Source: Isoperla grammatica (lineage: Eukaryota > Arthropoda > Insecta > Plecoptera > Perlodidae). From it: a stretch of 64,000 nt of DNA. The translations under genes were made by a program, and so were the position numbers. Below the pieces are notes generated by a model. The model was given only the letters and a program-made list of their open reading frames with translations, was not told the origin of the DNA and did not search any database. The first letter of the stretch is position 1, and each line of letters opens with the position of its first letter. The stretch is taken from assembly GCA_945910005.1 (NCBI GenBank), contig OX246748.1, positions 16,037,368-16,101,367 of the forward strand, given 5' to 3'. This document shows positions 35,304 through 47,460 of the stretch, piece after piece.

Positions 35304-35528
35304 CCTTCTTCTTCTTCTTCTTCTTCTTCTTCTTCTTCTTCTTCTTCTTCTTCTTCTTTGTCTTCGTCTTCGTCTTCGTCTTCGTCTTCGTCTTCGTCTT
35401 CGTCTTCGTCTTCGTCTTCGTCTTCGTCTTCGTCTTCGTCTTCGTCTTCGTCTTCGTCTTCGTCTTCGTCTTCGTCTTCGTCTTCGTCTTCGTCTTCGTC
35501 TTCGTCTTCGTCTTCGTCTTCGTCTTCG
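35304..35528. repeat. (CTT)n followed by (TCTTCG)n, about 28 hexamers
   Basis: A pure CTT tract (35304-35358) changes abruptly into TCTTCG repeats (35361-35528). One strand is almost purely pyrimidine with a single G per hexamer. Frames reading Ser, Phe-Val or Asp-Glu runs are artefacts. Confidence 0.98.
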
Positions 35529-35690
35529 CCTTTTTTCTCCCCTCTCACGAAACTAGGCCATGATCTTCACATTCCCATAGACTCCTAAATGTGACCAAGG
35601 CCCGTTCCCGAACACCCGGAGACGCCGCCTTATGAGGTAATCTAAAGTCAATGGTATCCGATAAATAAATAAATAAATCCCAGCCTCTGC
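35529..35690. other. Possible retroposon tail with (AAAT)n
   Basis: ATGGTATCCGATAAATAAAT ends a GC-richer stretch in a short AAAT repeat. This fits a SINE or LINE 3' end on the plus strand, but no second copy is visible in the window. Confidence 0.3.
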
Positions 35691-36358
35691 CGAAACGTTA
35701 AGACGGATAAGACAAAACGTAGATTTATTAAACCTTCTCCGAAGAAGATTCCCTCGTCGAAATGACAACCAGAGCGTTACTGCCTGCTTATTCATTCTAT
35801 ATTGCATATGCTTATTCATTTTTATACGATAACTGGCGGAGAGCGGGGGGGGGGGGGGTTCGCAAACTACTTCGGCGTCTAGACCAATATACTTTAGTGG
35901 CCATCTAACAAACAAACGGTTTATCTGCCAAAACAGTTTGTTATACCGAGTATTACTTTTTTTAAGTTGTACCCTAGGGTAACTCTTGACAATTATTACC
36001 GAGTATATTGACATCTGTATCATCCGTTTAGTTGTGTAGTCACAATAAATGATAGCGTGATCATTGTACTCATTGTTGAAATCTACAGTGCCGCATGTTG
36101 CATGTTGGATTGTTGTTGTCGTTGTCGTTTCGGTGGTGGTGGTGGTGGTGGTAAAACATACAATCTCTTGTTCATGTTGACGCGAGACAAGCGCGCCGCG
36201 AGCGAATAATTTGGTGGTATAAAAACCCAAATTTCTCGTTTTTCGCGATTTCAGAAATTTTTTCAAAGACCTTAGCTAAAAATTAAATGTTGGGTAGAGG
36301 GAGTAATGAACTCATATTATACTATCCTAATATATAATAATTATACTAATTTAACCAA
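35691..36358. other. Unassigned noncoding DNA
   Basis: A minus frame of 237 codons spans 35553-36266. It includes a GGT repeat (Thr run) and a G-run (Pro run) and shows no domain. I do not call it a gene. Confidence 0.5.
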
Positions 36359-36507
36359 GGTCCAGTCTTACAATGTCATAACCACTTATTCGTCGAATAG
36401 CAATTGTTGTCTCCATGGCAACCACTAATTAAAACCTTTTTTAAATCCTCCAAATAGCTTAATTGCTACAAAATACTTTTCTTATTAGGAGATTGTAAGA
36501 CCGACCC
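36359..36507. mobile_element. MITE family GGTCTTACAAT, copy 1 (149 bp)
   Basis: Termini GGTCCAGTCTTACAATG and GATTGTAAGACCGACCC are inverted. The interior has TTATTCGTCGAATAG, CTCCATGGCAAC and CCTCCAAATAGCTTAATTGC. The flanks are CAA and TAA, a target duplication with one mismatch. It is in inverse orientation relative to copies 2 and 4. Confidence 0.85.
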
Positions 36508-37321
36508 TAAGTGTACTAATATATATACTAATGTTATAATGTTACACATGAATCCAGTGAAAATAGAATACTGGCATAAAATGGTACGAATTAATTAAAT
36601 CCTTCTGCTCTCTACATCTGTAGGTGAATTGGTTTTGTACTGTGTCAGAGTAAAATAAAATACTGCTGTATCGTCTAAAAATTTAGCCGGAAAGAGCTTA
36701 TGTACGTAAAAACTCTTCACTAACGTCCGTCTAACAGGACTTGCTTTGCGAACTGTGGGAATGAAATCGAATAACTTTCTTATTGAATTAAATATTAAAC
36801 CCTTATAATTGATTATGAAATTTGAAAGTATTATTATGGTATATTATTTGATCATATATTGATGATGTACTTGTAATTAGCATTTCAGGAGTAAAACAAG
36901 ATGATAAGGCTATAGTTAAGTCACTGTCATGCTGAAGCATACTTTTGTTATTTCAATATTGAGGCGAATAAAATATAAATATTTGTTTTCATTGAAAATT
37001 AATTGCATGTATTTCAATTGGTTACTATGTAGGTTTACAGCTTGTTTCGCCAATGTTTTAGATGTAGCGTAACGCTTCATTAAAACATACCGATATTGAA
37101 ACGTCAAGTTGTATTTTTGTGGATCCTGTATTTGCTGTTTAAAAACGAGCCTGTTTTATGAAAAAATATAGAAATAGATTTAGAATTAAAATTACACGTT
37201 AACGGAAAAAATTAAAGCGTCTGTGATATTAAATGTTGAAAACACGCATGTATTTTGCTAAAACAACTTGTTGGACATAAGTATTCGAACTCTTGTTCTT
37301 GATTTTAATTCTATATAGTAC
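36508..37321. other. Unassigned noncoding DNA
   Basis: AT-rich, nothing recognised. Confidence 0.5.
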
Positions 37322-37470
37322 AGTGGTTTGTTTTGTTTTTGTTGTTATTGTTATTTATTATTTCATTATTATTAATTGTTTGCATAGCCTAGTTTTGTAT
37401 AAGGTCCTCCTTTGTAAATCAGTTTCTTTAACTGAATAGGATATACATTAAATAAATAAATAAATAACTT
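37322..37470 (+). mobile_element. Non-LTR retroposon 3' tail (copy B)
   Basis: Matches 6224-6400: GTTTGTTTTGTTTTTGTTGT, AATTGTTTGCATAGCCTAGT, GTAAATCAGTTTCTTTAACT and a terminal (AAAT)n. The two copies align from their T/G-rich start to the tail, as expected for 5'-truncated copies of one element. Confidence 0.6.
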
Positions 37471-40022
37471 CAATTGTAATTAACTTATGGAACACCAAAG
37501 AATTAGTTAGGTACTTCTTACGATTTGTTTTCTTACATTTGTATTTGTTTTACCACAATGTATATCTACATAACGGTTGGATGGAAGAAACGGCTTCACT
37601 GGCCTTAATCCCGCCCAAAATAAGGTCCTCAATCAATCAATCAATCAATCAACCATCAATCAAACTCTCTCTCTCTCTCTTTCTTTACCGTACATCAAAG
37701 ACTCTGCTTTCATAGTCAACGATTAAGTGGCTCTCTACGACAATGTACGTTAAAAGCGTTTGTGTTTTGGAATAATGTTACTACACACATTAACTTTAAT
37801 TTGTATGTATTGTGTTTTTGTTCACCAATAATTGTGTAGTAACAAAGAACTTGATTAAGTGTGTCTTTTACGGCTTGAAAGGTTTGTCGGGTGATCGTAC
37901 CCAGCTGGTTTGCACTAATTGCGGTTCTAATTCAGAACACTTCCCCACTCCAACATACCTGCACTTTCAATTGCTTCTACCACTCTCTACCTGTTTTACG
38001 TTGGAAGAAGTTGTGTTTTGTGTGGCCGCCAAAAATCTCAACTATTTTTATCGTGTTTAGCACCCAACGCTTTTTTATTTTCTAACTCTATATTATTTGT
38101 GTGGCTGTTGAATTAGTGAATACCACCTCAAATATAACGTTGTGAACATTAAAAATTAAAACGTAATATGGTATTAATAATATAAACATACTAAATTTTT
38201 TATTTTTAATGTACAACCGTATATTATATTCCACGTATATTGTTGTATATATGAAATAATAACAATTAATTTTTAGGAAATATAACTTGTTAGCGTTACG
38301 GTGCTTAAAACTTATACGGTAACATATTTTTGAATGTCAACTGTAAAGTAGATGCTTGCAAAACTCAGGGAATTTTATACAGAGTTTATGTAATTTTTTT
38401 ATTGCTTATAACTTAATAAATTATGTTTCATCATCAAAAAAAAAAAATGTAGTTAAGTTGTTTTGGTCCTTGGAGTGTTAACATAGTTGCTCAACTTACA
38501 AATGGCGTGTAAATAAACAGAACGCCTGTCCCTGCATTCAAGATGAAAGCAATATTGTGTTGTAGACCATAAACCAAACTTCTAGAATAGTTGATCCTAC
38601 TTCTGTGTACACACGAATTTCAAGCTCTACTTTACGTAATAGAGTCCAAATTTCGATAGATTAGAGTTTCAAATTTAAGAAAAAAAAATCATAAGGTATA
38701 GTCTCGACTTAGGCTAGGATTGGTGACACTACGCTAACGTATGAAACCTAAAATTGCGCACAATTGTTGATTCATGAGGCCGACTGGAGCTATAACCAGA
38801 GCCAATAACCGTACTGACTTTCGTGGGCAATCCTCAACCTGATCCCCTAACCTAACCGAATTTCGTGGGATGTCAGGTAGCTGGGCAAAGTCACTTTGAT
38901 TCAGTGTCACCCATCCTGGCCTTATCCGACTTCCCATAAGGTATTTGTGGAAGATAAAAGGTATGCCGTAATGCATCTTGTACAATATTTATGTGTCGAG
39001 ATATAAGTAACTTGAAATAATTACCAGCATTTGACTGTGATAATTAACAATAGAAGTATGTAGATATTATTAAATAAGTATTGTAGTTACCTGACCATGA
39101 GCTAATTATTGGATTTCAGACGATTCCCCATGGCTGTGTTATATTACGGAAAACCGCAGACAATTACAATGTTGTCTAAATAATCAACGTTTTTTAAAAA
39201 ACAATTTGATAAAAATAATGATTAAATTACCAAACATATTAATATAGAGATTTTAAATCTCTCAAAACTTTGGATAACAAGAATTTGATAATAACTAAGT
39301 GTTATATATTAATTGATTATGTACTTATAGATGTATTATTAAGTACGATAAATATAATGAGTATTAGCAAAGGATATTCAATCCTATATGGGGTGTTCAT
39401 TATTTAAAGCAATCAGTCTTCCTTTGGCTTTTAAACTTAGTTTTGCTCGTAGCTAATGCTTCACTCTTAAAAACGGAGCGAAATATTAACCTCCGAAATA
39501 AGAAAACCAACAACATGAAAAAGAAATTTTAAAAATAACATTATAAAAGAATTGCCGCTCGTAAGGCGGACGCACCGAAAACAACACACAAAGGCTACAG
39601 TCAAATGTCCGACCCCTGATTTATCCGTCCCATACACGCGAGAGCCTCAATTGCCTTTGTAATTGGCTCGGCGCTCTTACCCAAGTTTTATTATATCTTG
39701 TTTAGATGTCAAAAAGCTTTCCCCTAAAAACCATTTCGGCCGCTGCTGGCTGGATTCAGGGTAAAACAAATCTAAAAGACTGGTTGGTGGAAAATATTGT
39801 TCGTAAAAGCTTTTCACCAGTTTAGTTAGTCACTTGTTATATAGGCCTACATTGCCACGTTAAGAAATTTATTAGCAACTCTTGTAGATGGTTATTTTTA
39901 TTTAAACAGTTCAATTTTGTAAGTAATTATCATTATTTAAAACATGTTTTATCGGTCATAAACGTTTAAAAGATCTTATTGTTCCAAGTTATTATGAACA
40001 CTAACGGTAAAGAAGGTAGTAA
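37471..40022. other. Unassigned noncoding DNA
   Basis: (CAAT)n and (CT)n runs lie at 37630-37682. Frames at 37812-38085 (+) and 38734-38985 (-) show no identifiable domain. No dispersed repeat was recognised. Confidence 0.5.
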
Positions 40023-40278
40023 GGTCGGGTTACACACTTATTTAAGACTTAAGGTTTATCAAAATCAAATCAAGCCAAAGCATTATGATGTTTACGCACT
40101 TTCTTGTGGTTTAACATTTAAGGAAACCGTAGTAACGTTAGCTCTTATACAAAAATTCTTAGCCCAGCCAATGAAAGGCGACGTTTTATAAATCTGACCA
40201 ATGGTAGCGATCCTAAGTAAAACAGTTAGGAAAATAAAACCTAAACATTGACTCTTAAATAAGTGTGTAAACCAAACT
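40023..40278. mobile_element. MITE family GGTCGGGTTACACACTT, copy 1 (256 bp)
   Basis: Inverted termini (GGTTACACACTTATTTAAGA against its diverged complement at 40255-40278) are flanked by TAA on both sides (40020-40022 and 40279-40281). The interior is shared with 53441-53687 (AAGGAAACCGTAGTAACGTT, ACCAATGGTAGCGATCCTAA). The 70-codon plus frame inside is not conserved in the second copy. PIF/Harbinger-like by target size. Confidence 0.85.
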
Positions 40279-41395
40279 TAAAAAATGAAGAACCACCAAA
40301 CATCTAGGTCGCAACAAATAACAATAATACACATATTAAAATGCACCTATATTGTTTACACTCATATTTCATATGGAAGCAAATCCAGCACAGTTCTAGG
40401 GCGCTACAGCTCAGTTTCCATTTAAAACAAATTTCTTTTTGCGTTCTAATGAATTTGCTCAGCTCCCCAGGACGTCACGTTTGCTAAAAAGCTACGGCAG
40501 GTTTAATTAAAATACTAAATCGTATTTTATATCACTTTCTAGAAAAGCAAACAACTAATTGCATCTGGGTATAGACCCATGTTTTTCTATTCAAGTGACG
40601 TGTGAGCTGTGTAATACAAGTAGTAGCTTGCGAAAACAATGATAGAATACTGCAGCGATTTCCAAATAATTCTTTATCTATTTCCATTTTTCCCTACATT
40701 TCCATGCCCCTCTGATTTTTGGCGATGGGGTATTTGTTTGATAACACGTCAACTTTTTGGCTATATGCGTGTGACTTTTCGCTCTTCGCAGATAAATAAT
40801 CATACCTTAATTCTACCTTATTATTATTGTTATTTACATTCGTAATACCATGAGCATTAATCGTTCAAATTGCTTTCAAAGTCTAAGTAGAATACAAATA
40901 AACACATCGGCATAAAATTAATAATAACTGAATACGTAATTAATTATTAATAATACGTAATTAAATATTACTATTTACTTTTATCATATTCTTATCCTTA
41001 GCCCTATGAAAAGGTGTCATATTATATCTCGTCTGATGGGGTATGTCATAAAACAGTCCTCACTCCGCCAGACATATTAAGACACGTCATAACTCCCTTT
41101 ACCCTAGTTTCAACGACAACTATGTGGATGATAACAAAGCGCAGAGATATGGCGTTTAATATTCGTCTTCTACTTTGTTGATTGCTGCATTGCAATCTGG
41201 CATCACTGTAGGTGAAATGTTTTATGAAGGCTCAGTTATTACGGAGCCGTATTATCATACTCGCTCTTTCCCGACTATTATTACCTGCATCAGTTTCAAT
41301 GCACTACTATATAGCAAATGAACATAAAACGTGACAAAAAAAAAGTAGCATTGTTTTGTTTAGAAATGCGTAACGAATCATGTAGAATATGTGCA
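40279..41395. other. Unassigned noncoding DNA
   Basis: AT-rich, nothing recognised. Confidence 0.5.
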
Positions 41396-41762
41396 ATGTC
41401 TGTAAATCCCCTGGCGGGGGCTCGTCGAACTCCCAAGTCAGGTCGTCCCATCCATTTCCACAATGTTAAACATCACATGTTATTCAAATGGGAGAATCAT
41501 CCAGCAAAAGAAATGAATTGATCTGTCACAACCAAGTCTGGCTCAAAACCGCATCATATCAACAACAAAAAAATGTAATTAAACTTTTATGCTATCTACA
41601 TTTTTAAGTGAAGTATTTTGAAATTAAATTTTTTGTAATATATAAATAGATTTTAGTAATAAACCAGTTTTTGAAGTGGGCACGAGAATGACGATTTATG
41701 TGCCCATGAGAAGATCTGACTTTGAGGTTTACCGAACCTCCGCCAGGGGATTGGCGGACCTT
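41396..41762. repeat. Hairpin repeat arms as at 30297, with a loop of about 290 bp
   Basis: The left arm 41396-41432 (TAAATCCCCTGGCGGGGGCT) and the right arm 41723-41762 (TTTACCGAACCTCCGCCAGG) match the tight hairpin at 30297-30371. The sequence between them is unrelated AT-rich DNA. Confidence 0.6.
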
Positions 41763-42978
41763 GAAATGTGAAAACATTGTTTTGTCAATATGGCAACCTG
41801 CCATAGACATTTAAATGCAGTCTTCGTGCATTGTACGATAAACAGTTCTTGTAGCAGAGTTCTATGCACTCTGTGATACCAGCTCGTTGTCTGACTGAAT
41901 ATATAAAAGATCTTATTACGTTCAAAAAGTGATGTATTCAATTTTATAACATTCGAAGCTCTTGGATGTAAGAAGCATATATGCAACTCAATTCAATTTT
42001 TATGTACGATACAGAAAATACCGTTCATCTAACCCATCTCCTAAGTTCTGTTTGCAGCTTTGAGCGGGGAAGAGTAAATGCTGGAAACGAGTGGGAGTCG
42101 AATAAGATGAACTTAAAATTCTCATCGAATAAAGATGTTGAAAGGCAATGCAGTTGTGAAAACATTGATGGATTTAAGATATCGTTGATCTATGTCATTT
42201 TAGATAAGATTTGGGCATAGCTTATTTTAGTACGTCTCAACCAAACGAAGTTGATACATTATAGTTGCTTTTAAAAAATGCCTTGTTTAGCTGGTCATAG
42301 CAGAGTACAATACTCTTTTGTTAATCGTTGCACCTTCTGATAACATTGGTTTTAACATATTATGTTGATGGGCCGTGTACATTTTTTGTAAATACTGCAA
42401 TGTCCAAAAAACAATGTAAAGAAGAAGAATGTCCATATTTATTTTATTTAAATCAAAGAAAATGTTATCCATAACCTGGCACGTCCACCATAACACTGCA
42501 TATTTGTTAGACTTGACAAATGTTTTTGGAATAGATAATATGTCGACGTGGGCGGGAACGGCTGTTCAAACTTCTTTTCACTATTCTTTATTGTTGCACT
42601 TTATCTATAAACCAGATCTTAAGAGGATTGGGGGAAAACATATTAAATCGTGGTGTAATGATTTTACTTTTAGAGAGGGTTAAATGTCAAAATGGGCCAA
42701 GCGCCAATGTTTTTTTTTCTCTCTTTCACAGAGATTTTTTTTTCTGGCAAAGACCTTCAACGAAAAAAGAAAAACATTTTAGACGGATTCACAGTAGGAA
42801 GTTTATTGCTGATACATAGCCGTAAGATCGTGGAAACTAGCGCACTCTCGCTTTCCTATTAAATGTTGCAACTAAATCACGGAGTTAGCACGGGTCTTGG
42901 CAGCAGCGAGGCGGTGGACTGGGTGACGTCATGTGGTGTGGCGCCATCTCTCATCAACACGACACAACTGCGCAATGA
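41763..42978. other. Unassigned noncoding DNA
   Basis: Several short frames without features. The 42890-42960 part is CpG-richer and includes GGGTGACGTCATGTG and GGCGCCATCT. Confidence 0.5.
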
Positions 42979-43265
42979 GGACTCAAACTAACACATATAG
43001 ATAGCGCTGCTAACCAACCTCCATTTTAGCGCCATTGATGACTTAGGGCCGGTCTTACAATCCACTAATAAGAAAGTTATTTTAAGCTATTTGGAGGATT
43101 TCAAGGGTTTTGATTGGTGGTTGCCATGGAGAAAACAAGCTACTCGACGAATAGTAGTTATTGGTTGGGGCATTGTAAGACTGGACCTTATCAAATACCG
43201 ATAGGTTGTATACTAAGGTATTTGACTTACCTATAAAACAAAAATTAACAATTGACAGCTAAACT
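42979..43265. mobile_element. Dispersed repeat (GACTCAAACTAACACA family) carrying a nested MITE
   Basis: GGACTCAAACTAACACA, AGATAGCGCTGCTAA and GCGCCATTGATGA also occur at 48595-48655. The downstream ACAATTGACAG-TAAACTT block occurs here at about 43240 and at 48690. In this copy the MITE at 43046-43187 lies between those blocks, so the MITE inserted later. Confidence 0.65.
43046..43187. mobile_element. MITE family GGTCTTACAAT, copy 2 (142 bp), perfect TTA duplication
   Basis: It begins GGGCCGGTCTTACAATC and ends CATTGTAAGACTGGACC, with TTA immediately on both sides (43043-43045 and 43188-43190). The interior GGAGGATTTCAAGGGTTTTG and GCCATGGAGAAAACAAGCTA match the other copies. Confidence 0.9.
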
Positions 43266-43410
43266 TCTCCTCATAATAGATTATATTCATCTTCTACGAA
43301 GTACATTTTTTCTAGTCATTGAAATGTTATTAATCTAATAAATGAAAAGCTCTCATCTAAATTCCTTGTAATGTTTATTTTAAGCAACGTAATAACATGT
43401 CGCCTGTATC
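43266..43410. other. Unassigned noncoding DNA
   Basis: Short spacer without recognised features. Confidence 0.5.
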
Positions 43411-43773
43411 CGTCTGGGTCCGGAGAAGAATAGGCCCAGAGTGACTCTGCTAGTCGTAAGAGGCGACGAAAAGAGTCCCATCTCGGTCCGTGGTAGAATA
43501 GGCCCAGAGTGACTCTGCTAGTCGTAAGAGGCGATGCAAGAGATCCATCTCGGCCCGTGCTAGAATAGGCCCAGAGTGACTCTGCTAGTTGTAAGAGGCA
43601 ACGAAGAGACGCAGTCCTATCCCTTCCTTCCTGTCTTACTGAAGATTTCTCCTCATACATTGGCCCTGCCCTCTCTTGCTGGACTCCCCTTATGACGACC
43701 CCCGCGATATGGATGGACCTGATTCGGAAGACATCATACGACCTCAGCTGTCGAGTACGTCGTTAAACACCAA
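43411..43773 (+). mobile_element. Dispersed retroposon, GCTAGTCGTAAGAGGC family (copy 2) with triplicated head
   Basis: The head module TAGGCCCAGAGTGACTCTGC is repeated three times at about 67-bp spacing (43431, 43499, 43566). After that the body and 3' end match the copy at 23515. The minus frame of 114 codons reads through the triplication and is an artefact. Confidence 0.7.
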
Positions 43774-44164
43774 CTGGAATAACTTTTCGCGCGTAATGCC
43801 CTTGTTGTGTGAAGCTGTGTGATTAAATAGAGAGCAAATAATTAGTTTGTTATGTGGCGTCAAAGACTCTTTGTGTCACATATTTCTAGGTTGAATTGCA
43901 TCGAGCTCGCTCATAATTACATTTGAAATAGAATGCTTGCATCTAGTTGTAACTTCAAGGAGATATAGTTAGTATTTAGTTCCTCTGCAACCACTGGAGT
44001 GATTACTGGAGTAAACTTGATTAGTTTAAGGTTGAGATTATGACCTAATTTCGTAGAGGTCGTTGAAGATCGTAGGTTAACACATGTTCGAGTCATAGAC
44101 GTCGCCTCGTATACGTTCACCTACCTTGAAGAACACCCGATAAAATGCTTTTAATAGTCATAAA
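43774..44164. other. Unassigned noncoding DNA
   Basis: Nothing recognised. Confidence 0.5.
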
Positions 44165-44460
44165 AGAAAATAAAAATATGTCAACCTGTGAAGAATTTAA
44201 TGCTCTTTCTTATGAATGTTTTTTTTATTCCAATAAATATTTCTGTGTTGCACATGGTCTCAATTAGGTGCGGAAGGTGTTCAGCAACATCACATTACAA
44301 AAGGTAATTAAGAACATCTTAAAACAGAAATATTGATTGGAACAAAGAAACATTAATCAGAAAGATCTTTAGATTTGTTACAGGATTACATATTTTGATT
44401 TATATTTGGAACAATTAGAACACATTTTAACCGAAATCGGGAGTTCCGCACGCTAAGTTG
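44165..44460. mobile_element. Foldback element, TGTCATCTTGTAGA family (copy 5)
   Basis: Left-arm motifs (ATGTCAACCTGTGAAGAATT, GCTCTTTCTTATGAATG) and right-arm motifs (AGAAATATTGATTGGAACAA, CATTTTAACCGAAATCGGG) flank a centre containing CACATTACAAAAGGTAATTA, also seen near 13070. Confidence 0.65.
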
Positions 44461-47330
44461 ATAAACAGCCGAGAAACAAGGTTATTAGTGGGCATGTGTT
44501 GTAAATTTTTGTAAAGATCAACTCGCTTAGGAGGTAGAATTTTCAACGACCACTGATTATGAAAGACTATGGAGTTAAGTATTACACTATAGTCCGAGAT
44601 ATCACCTACGTTAAAGCTGTGTTATAACGTGCTTAATAAACTAATTCTTTTCTTTTAACGGTTTTCGAGACTTATATCCTTATTTAAGTCAGTTCCCTTT
44701 CTGCAACCATACATTCTACGTCAATACCTACAAACCAAGAATATTTTACCCCACTGTTAGATCATAATACATGTCTCTAAAGGAAAAACGAACATTTTGC
44801 TATTGGAATTATCGTAAAAGCATAGCCGAAAAACAATATTTTTAAATTTTAGCAATTGTTTAATGGTGGATAGATCCCGTGAATATTATCACAAAACACA
44901 TTGTCAAGCAACTAGGAGGCCACAAAAATAAAGCGGAACACTTTACTCTCTCATATTTAATAGCTCAACTTCCCTAAAAAGGGACACGAGTGAAGAAAGT
45001 TAAGAGTTGTATGCAATAACCGGACACTAATTAACATTCAGTTTACTCCATCCAGATTGCCAGACACACTCGCGGCGATAACTGTGTTTGTGCAACTAAC
45101 TAGCCAAGAAAAACTTCAGCCATTAACACTTTGATATAGTATCCGACGGAAACACATTTTATAAACTTTCGCATTTTTTTTTGCAAGAACACAACGGAAG
45201 TAAATTGGTAAACGGAAGTAAATTGCTATCACTCTAATAAGTTAACTCAAGTTTTTAGATTTTCTTGCAAAAAAGCTTTTGTTGAAATTGTTGCATGCGT
45301 TTTAATATAGAAACAAAAAAGCAAGGTTGCTTTTTGTGTCGAAGCTGGGGTATATATTATCTGCAGACAGACTTAGAGCTCAATGCTATCAGAATGAGAA
45401 GAGCAATAAATCTGTTTTCATCATATGATTAAATGTAGAAAATCGACGGATGAAAACATATATATTAGCGAACGACGTAATCAAAATCCGTTGACAAAAT
45501 TACTCCGTTAAGGAGTCATATAGGCCTATATATGTTAAAGGTATAGCTACGAAAAGACGAGATCGCGTTTTGTTAGGAGTGGAAACTATAACTTAAAACA
45601 ATTGAGGCAATTATAAAGTCAATGCATCAAAACGAATCATGAGCCCTCATCAACAACATCGACAACAACAATGAACAATTGATAATAATTCAACTTAGTA
45701 TGAATTCAACCTTCAATCTTCACCATGGTGTTACACGAGACATTTTCTAGGCTTTCTCGCAAGCGTATGTTTTTTACCAGAACGAAAATACAAACGTTTA
45801 TTGCATGCTAACGCTTTATAAACTCTTTTCATATTTCCCGACCTTAAAACAAGAAAGAAGAAATGTATTTCATTGTTAGTATTTAAAACATTACAGTGAG
45901 TTAATACAACGAAGTTTTGTACTATTTAAAATAAATTTTTTCGGGTATATCTTAAATCATTTGTAACCAAACTACATTTATTCGGCTATCTTGTGTAGAA
46001 CAAATACACACTTTTGAGTATTTTGGCTAGATATGTAATAATTGGGCTACATCTCAAAATTAGCAGATGAATTGAACCTTATTGACATGACATTCAATGT
46101 CCCACTACAATGAATAATGTATTTAAAATACAATGTACAATGTCCCACTACAGTGTGACTAACATAAACAGCGAGGGAGGTGAGATAATCGTTATGTTAG
46201 TGTGTTTATGTCCTGTATTTTCACCCCAACAATTGAACGTTCACGAACAAACATATTGTGACCTCATATTAATCTCACCCGAGTTGAAACGTTTCCTCTG
46301 GCTTAAACCCAGGTTAGCGAGTAGCCAATCAGAACACAGCAATTGAGATGTACATTTGTGTCGATCGAAAAAAAACAGTTTTTAAAAAACATCACAAAAA
46401 AACAATTGCAAAAACAGTTCAATAACCTCAAAACATCGACAAAATACTAAAAACAACTACATATTTATAGATGTAGTAACTTCATTATGTACTTACACAC
46501 AATTATGTATAAAGTTTAATGAACTCATAAAGCAATGCTTCCATGAAACAGGATATTCCCAATAAAGAATTTAAATGTGACATTAGTAAAACTATACATA
46601 AGGGCAACTGAAAACATGATGGCCTTTCCAAGTATTGTTGAGATAACTATTCCTATCCCTATTATCGGACAAGGCTATATTTGACTCCTTATAATGCAGA
46701 GAAAGCCTTGGTAGGAGTAAACCACGGGGTCATTTTAACGTGGAGAGTTAGGGAGAGTTAAGAAAATGTACAAGAATCGGGCCCCAGCAGGTCTATTGTC
46801 ATCGAATGCGAGCGTCACCCCACAACGTTGTAACTTATCAGAGGAACAACATTGGAAAAATTGTCGTTATTCAAAGTTTTCACGTTCGTTTTTTCGCTCC
46901 CAATAATGTTTATGAATCCTACGCTGCCGTTTTCTAGCGACGTAAACAAAGGGCTTCGTAATATTAGTCCTACCGCATGAAATACATCCAGACCACTGTC
47001 TCATAAATCCCGAACGCCGGAACGGGTCGGGTTTTTTCTAATCATATTTCCGTCAGCTCAATGCTGGGTTCTAGTTTTACCTGTTTTGTCTTGGAGTACA
47101 ATACCGGGGTTCGTGTGCACACAGAACAACAGCACAAGGAGAAGAATGGGGGAAGCGTGAATTGTTCTCGAAATGTGTGTACAGAAAACGAGTCCCTTTT
47201 CTTTATTTGGAAACATTTCTTACAATATACGAAACTCGAGGTGTGTTTTGTAGATTCAAAATGTGTTTTATTTTAGACATAGTTATACCTTGTTCATACT
47301 ACGGCCACTTACAGAAGTAAGACCTGGTTT
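44461..47330. other. Unassigned noncoding DNA
   Basis: About 2.9 kb of AT-rich DNA with no recognised repeat or gene. The plus frame at 46110-46346 is short and has no features. Confidence 0.5.
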
Positions 47331-47460
47331 TTCAATCGGTTAACGGGGCGTTAACGAGACCGTTAGCTGACGGTCCGTAATCTGTAACCCAACAAACTTT
47401 ATGCAGATAACGGACCGTCAGCTAACGGCCCCGTTAATGACCGATTGAAAAACCCGGTCC
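47331..47460. mobile_element. 130-bp palindromic MITE with TAA duplication
   Basis: The element is an almost complete hairpin: GGTTTTTCAATCGGT and ACCGATTGAAAAACC at the ends, and GACGGTCCGT/ACGGACCGTC inside. TAA lies directly on both sides (47328-47330 and 47461-47463). It is the only copy in the window. Confidence 0.85.

Noticed and set aside
35201..35588. Frames with Phe-Val, Asp-Glu and Ser runs
   Set aside because: Produced by the (CTT)n and (TCTTCG)n arrays.
35553..36266. Longest minus-strand frame, 237 codons
   Set aside because: It has Thr and Pro runs from a GGT repeat and a G-run, no domain, and no splice or promoter context. Its length is plausible by chance with low-complexity tracts.
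37891..38060. Zinc-knuckle-like CTNCGSNSEH string
   Set aside because: The final cysteine of a CCHC knuckle is missing, and the surrounding frame shows no retroelement features.
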